A stretch of 7,128 bases of DNA, taken from an uncultured Syntrophobacteraceae bacterium (GTDB lineage Bacteria; Desulfobacterota; Syntrophobacteria; Syntrophobacterales; Syntrophobacteraceae). The notes under the pieces are model-generated. The model ran no database searches. It was not told the origin of the DNA and saw nothing but the letters and a program-made list of their open reading frames with translations. Below are positions 1 through 7,080 of the stretch, one piece after another (position 1 is the stretch's first letter; every line of letters begins with the position of its first letter). The stretch lies in contig CALBZH010000548.1 of assembly GCA_937889795.1 (NCBI GenBank), forward strand, positions 1 to 7,128. Direction: 5' to 3'. The position numbers and the translations under genes were made by a program.

Positions 1-2
1 CG

Positions 3-1217
3 ATGACCGAGGGCATCCAGGAAATTGCCAAATCGGCTCAGTCTCAGGCCAACATGGTTGAAGAAGCCCGCAACATCATCAACGCCATGGGTGAGACAGC
101 CCAGCAGGTCGCAGGACGCGCCACCAAGCAGAACGAGGCCGCCGAGGAGACTGCCAAGGCTGCCGCGCAGATGGCCACTTCGATTCACAACGTTGCCGAG
201 CGTGCAACCCAGGCAGGTCGACAGTCTGAGGCGTCTTACCAGGCTGCGGCAGACGGGCGAAAAGCGGTTGAGCAGGTGGCTCTGGGTATGCAGACCATCG
301 CGGAGAGCTCCGAGCAGATTACGGATATCATTGAGGTTATTTCTGACATTGCCGACCAGACCAACCTGCTCGCCCTGAACGCCGCCATCGAGGCCGCAAG
401 AGCCGGTGAGCACGGTCGAGGCTTCGCGGTTGTTGCCGAGGAAGTTCGGAAGCTCGCAGAGCGAACCGCCGAGTCCACCAAGGAAATCTCGGTTCTCATC
501 AAAAACAGTGGTGAGCGCGTCAAGGAAGGAACCGAGCTGGCCGCTTCGAGCAAAAAGGCCCTCGACAACATCTATGGCGCGGTTGAGATGACCAACAGCC
601 TCATCCGGGAAATCGACTCCGCCACCAAAGAGCAGACCAAAGGCATCCAACAGGTCTCCTCGGCCATGGATCAGCTCCGCAGTCTGTCTCAGGAAATCAC
701 GGAAATGACCGGCGAGCAGGGGAAACGTCGTCTGCGTGCCACAAACATGATGGATGAAGTCTTCCAGCTCTCACAGAGCGTTTCCGGCTCGACCCAGGAG
801 CAGGTTCGCAGTGCCGACCAGGTCATGAAGGAAGTTGAGAGCGCCAGCAAGTTCGCCCAGAACATCACCGACATGACCACGCAACAGAAGGAGCGCAGCC
901 AGCTGCTGCAGCAAATCGTCCAGGATATGAGCGACACGGCTCTGAAGAACGCTGCCGGGGCTCAGGAGTCCCAGACGTCCTCGGAGAAGCTGGGCGACGT
1001 CATGATCGAATTCGGTACGCTCATCGCTCAGTTCAAGATTGGCAAGGAGGAGTGGACGGCGGAGTCGAAGCACGGGAATGGCAAGCCCGAGAATGGCGGC
1101 GCGGAAAAATCCGGGAGGACCGGAGCTTCCGGCAACGGCGGCCATGCGGCAGCATTTCAGGTCAACAAGGACACCACATTTATGGGGGAGACTTCCAAGT
1201 CTCGCCTGAACGCATAG
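3..1217 (+). CDS. Methyl-accepting chemotaxis protein, C-terminal signalling part (5' end missing)
   Basis: Chemoreceptor cytoplasmic domain that would dock CheA/CheW and set kinase activity. The frame is open to the left edge with only two bases before the first Met, so that Met is probably internal and the sensor, HAMP and any membrane segments lie outside. Visible residues 1-116 are the descending coiled-coil arm. Residues 117-153 are the highly conserved hairpin tip (motifs [38 protein letters not shown]). Residues 154-345 are the ascending arm. The ascending arm shows a 28-residue (four-heptad) repeat with T-x-[EQ]-Q at 208, 236, 264 and 292, and related RAT segments 28 residues apart occur at 41 and 69. 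A Gly/Asn/Lys-rich flexible tail follows (about 352-384). It ends SRLNA and has no NWETF-type CheR/CheB tether. The MCP family is certain. Ligand and membrane topology cannot be judged. It lies 55 bases upstream of the CheY-like gene, probably in the same operon. Confidence 0.96.
   Translation: MTEGIQEIAKSAQSQANMVEEARNIINAMGETAQQVAGRATKQNEAAEETAKAAAQMATSIHNVAERATQAGRQSEASYQAAADGRKAVEQVALGMQTIAESSEQITDIIEVISDIADQTNLLALNAAIEAARAGEHGRGFAVVAEEVRKLAERTAESTKEISVLIKNSGERVKEGTELAASSKKALDNIYGAVEMTNSLIREIDSATKEQTKGIQQVSSAMDQLRSLSQEITEMTGEQGKRRLRATNMMDEVFQLSQSVSGSTQEQVRSADQVMKEVESASKFAQNITDMTTQQKERSQLLQQIVQDMSDTALKNAAGAQESQTSSEKLGDVMIEFGTLIAQFKIGKEEWTAESKHGNGKPENGGAEKSGRTGASGNGGHAAAFQVNKDTTFMGETSKSRLNA
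621..956 (+). repeat. Four 28-residue repeats in the MCP ascending arm
   Basis: Residues 207-318 of the MCP fall into four successive 28-residue units, each starting with a TxEQ-like core: ATKEQ (207), MTGEQ (235), STQEQ (263) and MTTQQ (291). Twenty-eight residues equal four heptads, so the units keep the coiled-coil register. The repeat is visible at protein level only, as the DNA copies have diverged. In known MCPs, EQ pairs in this part of the ascending helix often mark or resemble methylation sites; that role is inferred here. Confidence 0.75.
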
Positions 1218-1256
1218 CTATGGAAATCAGGGGACTTTACCAACTGGGCGATGAAC

Positions 1257-1261
1257 GGAGG
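1257..1261 (+). promoter_or_regulatory. Ribosome binding site of the CheY-like gene
   Basis: GGAGG lies 11 bases before the ATG at 1273. It supports that start, which gives the normal CheY N-terminus MSKRILVVDDS. An 11-base dyad (GCAGT-C-ACTGC, 1261-1271) sits between this site and the ATG, probably by chance. Confidence 0.6.
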
Positions 1262-1272
1262 CAGTCACTGCG

Positions 1273-1629
1273 ATGTCGAAACGAATTCTAGTAGTGGATG
1301 ATTCAGGCCTCATGCGACACAGGATAGTCAAGTGCCTTACGGATGCCGGCCATGAGGTCGTCGGTAAAGCGAAAGATGGCTCTGAAGCCGTCGACCTCTA
1401 CCGTGCCTTGCGACCCGATGTGGTGACCATGGATGTCACCATGCGGGGCAAGGATGGCATTACAGCGGCCATGGAGATCCTGGACCTGGACGAGGGTGCT
1501 TCGATCATCTTTTACACCCTGTTGGACAGTCCCCTGATGACTGCACGGATTCAGAGTGTCCCGGTCAAGAAGCTCGTCAGAAAAGGTGATGAGGTCGATC
1601 TGCTTCACACCCTGGCGTCCCTCTCTTGA
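1273..1629 (+). CDS. cheY: CheY-like single-domain response regulator
   Basis: A stand-alone receiver of 118 residues, the usual CheY size, with no output domain. It is expected to accept phosphate from the neighbouring CheA and act by binding a partner protein in the cytoplasm. Visible receiver residues are the acidic pocket D9-D10, phospho-acceptor D54 (in VVTMDVTM), switch Thr T82 and conserved Lys K104. Two common receiver prolines are absent: MPxMDG reads MRGKDG (R58) and the usual Lys-Pro reads K104-G105. The Met start follows GGAGG at good spacing. It lies between the MCP and CheA genes, with 55- and 71-base gaps, which supports membership of this pathway. Whether its target is a flagellar switch, a pilus motor or another protein cannot be told from sequence. 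It could also be a phosphate sink. Confidence 0.92.
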   Translation: MSKRILVVDDSGLMRHRIVKCLTDAGHEVVGKAKDGSEAVDLYRALRPDVVTMDVTMRGKDGITAAMEILDLDEGASIIFYTLLDSPLMTARIQSVPVKKLVRKGDEVDLLHTLASLS

Positions 1630-1691
1630 CCGGAAATACGCTTTTGTCCTCATCCCTTTTGCCGGATGTGAACGTTGAACAATAGGAATGC

Positions 1692-1695
1692 GAGG
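1692..1695 (+). promoter_or_regulatory. Ribosome binding site of cheA
   Basis: GAGG lies five bases before the ATG at 1701, with a second AGGA at 1684-1687. The start is supported because the Hpt domain begins almost at once (MASEEFLQEY). Confidence 0.5.
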
Positions 1696-1700
1696 CTTTC

Positions 1701-4541
1701 ATGGCGTCCGAGGAATTCCTTCAGGAATATGTTGTAGAAGTCAAAGAGCACCTCCATGAATTGGAAAGCTCGTTGCTGGTACTGGAACGTGAGGGGAGAG
1801 TTTCGGAAGAAATCAACCAAATGTTCCGGGCGGCTCACAGCATTAAAGGGGCCTCTGCCTACATGGGCTTTGAAGGGCTGGCCAACCTCACGCACGAACT
1901 GGAGACCCTCATCAGCCAGCTCCAGAACGATTCCCGTTCCGTATCGTCAAAGGGGATCAACGTCCTCCTCCAGTGCATCGACCATATTTCCGGTGCGTTG
2001 GAGCACTTGCAGCGCGGGGGAGAGGAGCCACCACTTCCCGCGTCGCTCATCGATGATTTACACCTCGCTCTGGGACAGGAGACCGCGGGGGTCGATTCTG
2101 ATGAAAAGGCTTGCGTGGAGTTTGAGTCCGCAGAGCTTCAAGATTCAGACTTTGACTTCGACATTCCGTCTCTCCCGGAGCTGACCGAGCTGACAGTCCA
2201 GCCAGCTGCAGAGGCAGAGGAGACGACGGTTTGCATCCCCCAGGCTCAACCGGTGGGAGGGGAAGACGAGGACCAGGAGCTTCTGAGTATCTTCATGGAA
2301 TCCTTTCAGAAGTTCTTCGGAGAGTTTGCGGCGATTCTGACCGCCTCGTCTGAAAAGGTCCTTCCGGATGCCGATTTCGAGCGGATTCACGACCTCGTCA
2401 AACGGCTGATATCCTCGTCTCAGTACATGGATTACCAAGAGGTCGTGTCGCGTCTGACCGAGTGGGAGAACGCGATCAAGCATCATTTCCGAAGCGGCGC
2501 CACGGATCGGCAGACCATGCTCGGTCTGCTTGGCGAGTACGGCCATTTGCTGAAAGAAGTCCTGCCGACGCTGGATCTGAATGCCGTGTCCCGGGAAAGA
2601 ACGGACCTACCGGTCACCCAATACGGGTCCCTGGACGAAGAGGACGAGGAGCTGCTCACCATTTACATGGACTCCTTCCAGCAGCAGTTCGACGTGCTGG
2701 TTGAGCTGGCCCACGGCATGGCGGGAGGTGCTCTGAGCGTCCATGATCTGCCCAGGGCACTCGATACGGTGAGGCGACTCGTTTCCTCCTCTCGATACAT
2801 GGACTATGAGCAGGTCGCGACCATCCTCGAGGAATGGGAAAGCACTCTCGCGGATGCTTCAGCGGACGGAGCAGAAGCCACAGGAGTCTTCATTTCAAGC
2901 CTTGACGTGTACTCGGAGCGTCTCAAGAGACAGCTGCCCGGTCTCAAGACACCACCGCCATTCGCCGCGACACCGGCCGTGCAGCAGGAAGAGTCTGGAC
3001 TCTCGAGCATCGAGGACGAGATCGACCGTTCTTTTGATATGCTGGAGCAGTCGATCGGTGAGCTCGATTTTGCAGGGCAGGGGGAAGACGCCGAGCCCGA
3101 GGAGCTTCATAGTGAGCTTGCCGCTCCTGAAACGTCGGCTGCAGCGTTTGTTGCCGAAGAGGTCGATGCACCCGAGCCACCGCAGGCGACTGCACAAGAA
3201 GTGACGACGCCCGCCAAGGAGCGAGTGAGCTCCGAGAGGACTTCCACGTCGTCCGAGGAATCGCACGTGTCGGCCACGACGCTGCGTGTCGACGCCCAGA
3301 AGGTGGATCAACTGCTCAATCAGGTCGGAGAGCTCGTCGTGGCTCGTTCCGAGTTCATTCAGACCTCTCTTTCCTTTAGAGATCTCCTGCGGGAGCTGAC
3401 CAGTCAAGGAAAGCTGACCAAGCAGGAGCTGCGCAAGCTCAAGGCGCTCGGCTTCACGCTCAACGAAAACACACTCTCACTCGGCCGGATCGCGAACAAT
3501 CTCCAAGGGTCCGTGATGCGCGTTCGCATGCTCCCGGTCTCCCAGATGTTTCAGCGGTTCCCGCGCATCGTGCGCGATCAGGCCCTGCGGCTTAACAAGA
3601 AGGTGGACCTCGTCATCGAGGGCGGTGAGACGGAGATTGATAAGACGGTTTTGGAGCAAATGAACGATCCGCTGGTTCAGTTCCTTCGCAATGCCATCGC
3701 GCATGGGATCGAGTCTCCGGAAGATCGCAGAAAGGCTGGAAAGCCCGAAACGGGTACCATTCGGCTGGCTGCTTACCACGAAGGGGACTATGTGACGCTG
3801 GAGGTAGAAGACGACGGTCGAGGGGTGGACCTCAAGAAGCTCAGGAAGGTGCTGGAAACCCGCAACGAGCTGAGTGCACACGAGCTGAGCCGTTTGACGG
3901 ATTCGGAGCTTTCGTATGCCATCTTCCTGCCCGGTGTGTCGACGCACGATCGCGTGGACGGCCATGCGGGACGAGGAGTCGGGCTTGACGTCGTCAAAGA
4001 AAACGTCGAGCGGATGAATGGGACCATTGAGGTCGAAACGCAGACCGGGCGCGGAACGCGGTTCATCATCCGAATCCCGCTCACGTTGGCCATCATTCGT
4101 GCCCTGTTGGTCAAGGGGGCTGACCAGGTGTTTACCATCCCCCTGTCGTCGGTTGCTGAAATCATGAGGTATGAGCACGAGAAGACCCACACGATCGAAG
4201 GGTTCGAGGTCATCTCCCTTCACGGCAAGACGGTCCCCTTAGTCCACCTGGGCAGCCTCTTGAACCTCCATTCGTCAACCGAAGAAAAGGGACATCGGTT
4301 CATCGTGATCGTGGCAACGAGCTTCCGTGAGGTGGGAGTGGTTGTAGACGGACTCATGGGTGAGCGGGAAGTTGTCATCAAGTCCTTGGATGACGGCGTC
4401 CATGTCTTCAAGGGATTCTCCGGCGCCACCATTCTGGGCGACGGTACCGTGTCCTTGATCCTCGACGTTTCGACTCTGATCAGGGCCATGAATGAGGCAA
4501 TGGGGACTCAATCCAAGCCGCATGGGCAATCGATACACTAA
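1701..4541 (+). CDS. cheA: Chemotaxis histidine kinase CheA with two extra Hpt-like modules
   Basis: Cytoplasmic kinase of 946 residues, longer than the roughly 650 residues of enteric CheA. Residues 1-105 form an Hpt (P1) domain with phospho-accepting H46 in AAHSIKGAS. Residues 189-290 and 312-413 are two similar modules resembling P1 but lacking His. An acidic, Ala/Pro/Glu-rich linker spans about 414-520. The dimerisation domain (P3) is at about 525-610. The ATPase domain (P4) spans about 610-795, with N box around N664, G1 DDGRG 704-708, F box FLPGVST 742-748, G2 GRGVG 757-761 and G3 GRGT 783-786. A CheW-like (P5) domain occupies about 796-932. No P2 domain of the enteric type and no C-terminal receiver are evident. 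Differences from typical CheA are Q660 where the N box usually has His and V746 where the F box usually has its second Phe. It should phosphorylate the adjacent CheY-like and CheB-like receivers. The family is certain; activity is inferred. Confidence 0.97.
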   Translation: MASEEFLQEYVVEVKEHLHELESSLLVLEREGRVSEEINQMFRAAHSIKGASAYMGFEGLANLTHELETLISQLQNDSRSVSSKGINVLLQCIDHISGALEHLQRGGEEPPLPASLIDDLHLALGQETAGVDSDEKACVEFESAELQDSDFDFDIPSLPELTELTVQPAAEAEETTVCIPQAQPVGGEDEDQELLSIFMESFQKFFGEFAAILTASSEKVLPDADFERIHDLVKRLISSSQYMDYQEVVSRLTEWENAIKHHFRSGATDRQTMLGLLGEYGHLLKEVLPTLDLNAVSRERTDLPVTQYGSLDEEDEELLTIYMDSFQQQFDVLVELAHGMAGGALSVHDLPRALDTVRRLVSSSRYMDYEQVATILEEWESTLADASADGAEATGVFISSLDVYSERLKRQLPGLKTPPPFAATPAVQQEESGLSSIEDEIDRSFDMLEQSIGELDFAGQGEDAEPEELHSELAAPETSAAAFVAEEVDAPEPPQATAQEVTTPAKERVSSERTSTSSEESHVSATTLRVDAQKVDQLLNQVGELVVARSEFIQTSLSFRDLLRELTSQGKLTKQELRKLKALGFTLNENTLSLGRIANNLQGSVMRVRMLPVSQMFQRFPRIVRDQALRLNKKVDLVIEGGETEIDKTVLEQMNDPLVQFLRNAIAHGIESPEDRRKAGKPETGTIRLAAYHEGDYVTLEVEDDGRGVDLKKLRKVLETRNELSAHELSRLTDSELSYAIFLPGVSTHDRVDGHAGRGVGLDVVKENVERMNGTIEVETQTGRGTRFIIRIPLTLAIIRALLVKGADQVFTIPLSSVAEIMRYEHEKTHTIEGFEVISLHGKTVPLVHLGSLLNLHSSTEEKGHRFIVIVATSFREVGVVVDGLMGEREVVIKSLDDGVHVFKGFSGATILGDGTVSLILDVSTLIRAMNEAMGTQSKPHGQSIH
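2265..2939 (+). repeat. Tandem degenerate Hpt-like modules inside CheA
   Basis: CheA residues 189-290 and 312-413 share a long co-linear pattern: ELLSIFMESFQ versus ELLTIYMDSFQ, RLISSSQYMDYQEV versus RLVSSSRYMDYEQV, then TEWENAI versus EEWESTL, and a final LP-LD/LK element. Both also align without gaps to the true P1 domain around AAHSIKGASAYMGFEGL, in particular the SxYMxF/Y block. The His column reads K234 in the first module and R358 in the second. The copies have diverged strongly in DNA, so the duplication is old. Confidence 0.8.
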
Positions 4542-4604
4542 GACATTGGGCTCGGGCGAGGCTCATCCTGTTTCCAAGATCACTCCCTCTATTCGTGACA
4601 GGCT

Positions 4605-4609
4605 AGGAG
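4605..4609 (+). promoter_or_regulatory. Possible ribosome binding site of the PATAN-REC-CheB-like gene
   Basis: AGGAG lies 15 bases before the ATG at 4625, longer than ideal. It is the best purine-rich site in the 83-base gap after cheA. The start fits, because the PATAN domain begins about 20 residues in. Confidence 0.4.
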
Positions 4610-4624
4610 CGGCACTTATCGATT

Positions 4625-6214
4625 ATGGAAAACGACCTGGTGCAAGCAGAAAACGGAGAGCTGAACGGGCGACAAGCGCCGGCCGGAGAATTCACCGGCT
4701 TGGTCAGCTTGCAGCTGGCAGACCTGATTCAGATGGTCTGCCTCTCGCGATGGGACCTCATCGTTCGGGTGAGCTCCGCCCAGGGGAGAGGGACGATACA
4801 GATCCGTGAAGGCAGGATTGACCATGCTCAAACGGATACGCTTCAAGGGGATCAGGCGTTTTTTGAAATGTTCCGTTGGACGGACGGTCAATTCGAAATG
4901 CTCCCTTACAAGGCGACCGAGGTCAACTCGATGGGAAAGCCGTGGGAGCACCTTCTCCTTGAGGCCATGAGGCAGCGCGATGAGGCCCTGAGCAAAAAGG
5001 CGGGCGTTGCACGGGAGGAGCAGGAAGAAGAGGGGGAGAACAGGCTCCTGGACTGCTCCGGGCTGGAAGGAGATCTCGACGGTTTTGGATTGGGAGCGGA
5101 ATTGTCGGTAGCTACCGCAGACGCACCCCTGGATTCGGAGCTCACCAGAGAGCCGCATGCTCGCTCCCGACTGAAAGCTCTCGTGGTTGAGGACTCTCCG
5201 TTCTTCGCACGGCAGCTTCAAAAGACGCTTGAAAGTGATGGCGATATCGAGGTTCTGGCTATCGCCAAGAACGGGCAAGAAGCTCTCGACATTCTGTCCT
5301 CTTCCGTCCAAGTCGACGTCGTGACCCTGGACGTCGAGATGCCGGTGATGCCCGGAGGAACGGCACTCAAGCACATCATGATCCGACACCGAGTGCCCGC
5401 CATCGTGATCAGCGCCTTTCAGCCGAAAGCGATGGGGCAGATTTTCGAATACATGGAGCTCGGTGCCGTGGACTTCATCTCCAAGCCCGGAGCGGGAGAC
5501 AACGTCGAAAGCTTTGGGCGCCAGCTCCGTGACCTTGCTCGAAAAGCGTCCTCTGCAACACTCGCTCATTTCCGCAGGCTTCGGAAGAATGTCACCCCCC
5601 CGGCCTCCTGCGACCGCGCTCCTTGCTCGTGCGGAAATCCTCCCGACATCCTGCTTGTCCTTGGGGCCGAAGGAGCCTACGTGGACTGGCTGAGAATACC
5701 CTGGTCCCAGCTCTGCGAAGGTCGTCTCGTTGTCGGATTGCAGAAGCTGCCCCGCCCCTTTCTGAGCCAGTTCTGCCAGCTTATCGAAACCCGGGTCGGT
5801 GTCACCACAATCCCCCTTGTCGATGGAAGCACCATTCAGCACGGGGGCCTCTATCTCGGCAATGCGGAATGTCCTGTTGAAATGAAGCTTACGGGCGGGG
5901 GAACGCTGGAGATCGAGGAGCGTTGCGATAAGACGGTTCCATGGCAGGACGGGATTCAGCTTTGGATAAGACACCTGGCGGACCTGGCCGGACAGCGCTT
6001 GAATGTCCTTTGTTTTTCCGCCGCTCACCAATTGGGTCCGGAACTGATTGAGCACCTCATGAATCGCGAGGCAAGAATGATCCTGCCACCTAGAGATACA
6101 ATCATGCTCCCCGAGCTGCAGGATGGAATTCAGCCGTATGCGCACCTGATGCCACAACAGGTTTTGGTCTCAGCCCCTGAGAACTTATTGGAGGTCCTGG
6201 CACGCAATGAATAA
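4625..6214 (+). CDS. PATAN (DUF4388)-receiver-CheB-like fusion with a degenerate methylesterase domain
   Basis: A 529-residue three-part protein. Residues about 20-118 match the PATAN/DUF4388 pattern (GEFTGLVSLQLADLIQMV, then GTIQIREGRIDHAQT, then WTDGQFEMLP), a presumed protein-interaction domain. A charged linker (130-180) follows. A receiver spans about 182-305 with E189-D190, phospho-acceptor D236, S263 and K287, closest to CheB receivers (EYMELGAVDFISKP). Residues about 340-528 follow the CheB methylesterase fold, but the active-site positions are changed. The Ser of GAST is E349 (LGAEGA), the His of QHMP is K374 (GLQKLP) and the Asp of TGMGxDG is Q469 (FSAAHQLG). The linker holds three close cysteines (C329, C334, C336). 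It is likely phosphorylated by the upstream CheA, but glutamyl-methylesterase activity is unlikely. The stop overlaps the next start by 8 bases. Domain identity is secure for the receiver, good for PATAN and moderate for the CheB-like end. Confidence 0.88.
   Translation: MENDLVQAENGELNGRQAPAGEFTGLVSLQLADLIQMVCLSRWDLIVRVSSAQGRGTIQIREGRIDHAQTDTLQGDQAFFEMFRWTDGQFEMLPYKATEVNSMGKPWEHLLLEAMRQRDEALSKKAGVAREEQEEEGENRLLDCSGLEGDLDGFGLGAELSVATADAPLDSELTREPHARSRLKALVVEDSPFFARQLQKTLESDGDIEVLAIAKNGQEALDILSSSVQVDVVTLDVEMPVMPGGTALKHIMIRHRVPAIVISAFQPKAMGQIFEYMELGAVDFISKPGAGDNVESFGRQLRDLARKASSATLAHFRRLRKNVTPPASCDRAPCSCGNPPDILLVLGAEGAYVDWLRIPWSQLCEGRLVVGLQKLPRPFLSQFCQLIETRVGVTTIPLVDGSTIQHGGLYLGNAECPVEMKLTGGGTLEIEERCDKTVPWQDGIQLWIRHLADLAGQRLNVLCFSAAHQLGPELIEHLMNREARMILPPRDTIMLPELQDGIQPYAHLMPQQVLVSAPENLLEVLARNE
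6190..6194 (+). promoter_or_regulatory. Ribosome binding site of the second CheB-like gene, inside the preceding CDS
   Basis: GGAGG lies 12 bases before the ATG at 6207, inside the last codons of the upstream gene. It fixes the overlapping start (8-base overlap, 6207-6214) and suggests coupled translation of the two CheB-like proteins. Confidence 0.6.
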
Positions 6215-7080
6215 TACCCGAGCTTGTGCGTCCCCGAGTTCCATCAAGGCACTCATCGTGGATGATGCCCCTATCATGCGTAAGGCAATCGAGAAGATCG
6301 TCGGCAGGAGCGATCAGATTGAAGTGGTCGGCATGGCAGCCAACGGTCAGGAATGCTTGACCAAGATAGAAGAGCTGCAGCCGGATGTCATCACGCTGGA
6401 TATCGACATGCCCGTCATGAACGGCATCACGGCTGTGAAGAATATCATGGTGCGACATCAGAAGCCGGTCGTGATCATTAGCTCGCTTGTCCGAGACGGT
6501 TACTTCGCGTTCGAAGCGCTTCGGTTGGGGGTCGTGGACTTCATTCCGAAGCCTTCTCGGGTGTCGGGGGATGATTGGGAGAGCGAAGAGAACCTGGTGC
6601 GAATGCGCGTCTTGCTGGCATCGGGGATGCAAGTCAAACGGATGCGTCGAGTGCGGCGTCGAAAACTGTCTCAGGCGCATTTCAACTCAAACCGGAGCTC
6701 TCCAACCGCGGCGGTCCTTCTGGGGACAAACCTTGCGGGTCCCAACGCCATCATGCACATCATCACAAGTCTTCCTCGAGATTTTGCGGGCGCCGTGATC
6801 GCGGTTCAAGAGATCCATCCCCAGATATTGGGTCCGTTCTGCAGTTATTTCAATGCAATCAGTCCTCTCGAGGTGCATCCGGTGGCCGATGGGTGCCGGC
6901 TGCTTGCAGGGCGGGTCTACGTCGGCTCGACGTTCACCGGTATCAATGTGGTTGCGGCTCCGGGAGGGGGGTATGTGCTTCGTGTGAGTGAGTCGCCCGT
7001 ATCGCCCATCGACACACTGTTCGAAACCGCAGCCTACCATTTCAAGGAGAATAGCTGCGGCGTCCTGATGACGGGGGTTG
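6207..7080 (+). CDS. cheB: CheB-like receiver-methylesterase protein, catalytic residues altered, 3' end lost to adapter
   Basis: This has standard CheB order and size as far as it is present. The receiver spans residues 13-120 with D19-D20, phospho-acceptor D65, S92/S93 and K115 (FIPKP). A basic linker (about 142-155, MRRVRRRK) follows, then a CheB methylesterase-like domain from about 166. CheB normally removes methyl groups from MCP glutamates when phosphorylated by CheA. Here the IGASTGGP motif reads LLGTNLAGP, so catalytic Ser is N175. The VQHMP motif reads VQEIHP, so catalytic His is E202, with H204 two places on. The third catalytic residue would lie just after GVLMTGV (285-291), but genuine sequence stops there and adapter starts at base 7081. 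The open frame runs on to a false stop at 7113-7115 with the artefact tail EIGRASCRERV. It is a paralogue of the preceding gene without the PATAN domain. It is probably not an active esterase, by inference. Confidence 0.9.

Noticed and set aside
721..760. Suspected frameshift in the MCP where [14 protein letters not shown] looks unlike typical MCP helix
   Set aside because: The 28-residue spacing of the TxEQ cores (236 to 264) is kept exactly across this segment, so the frame is sound.
1213..1222. Perfect 10-base palindrome CATAGCTATG over the MCP stop codon
   Set aside because: Several 10-base palindromes are expected by chance in 7 kb. It has no T-run after it and is too short to form a terminator.
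1261..1271. GCAGT-C-ACTGC dyad just before the CheY-like start
   Set aside because: A one-base centre cannot form an RNA hairpin, and a single short dyad is weak evidence for an operator.
1630..1700. Possible terminator in the 71-base gap between the CheY-like gene and cheA
   Set aside because: CCGG occurs at both sides with T-rich stretches between, but no stem longer than a few pairs followed by a T-run can be drawn.
3477..4223. Minus-strand open frame opposite the CheA ATPase domain
   Set aside because: It overlaps unmistakable CheA N, G1, F and G2 motifs on the plus strand, and its translation shows no domain-like pattern.
4542..4624. Possible extra small gene or promoter in the 83-base gap after cheA
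   Set aside because: I see no credible small coding frame with its own start site and no clear -35/-10 pair. A start near 4492 only gives a frame overlapping both real genes.
5595..5601. Run of seven C bases as a possible phase-variable or frameshift site
   Set aside because: The receiver before it and the CheB-like domain after it are in the same frame, so there is no evidence of a shift. One short run in GC-rich DNA is not unusual.
4616..6157. Long open frame on the minus strand opposite the PATAN-REC-CheB-like gene (513 codons)
   Set aside because: The plus strand encodes recognisable PATAN and receiver domains over the same bases. The antisense product has no family pattern I recognise and is a by-product of GC-rich codon use.
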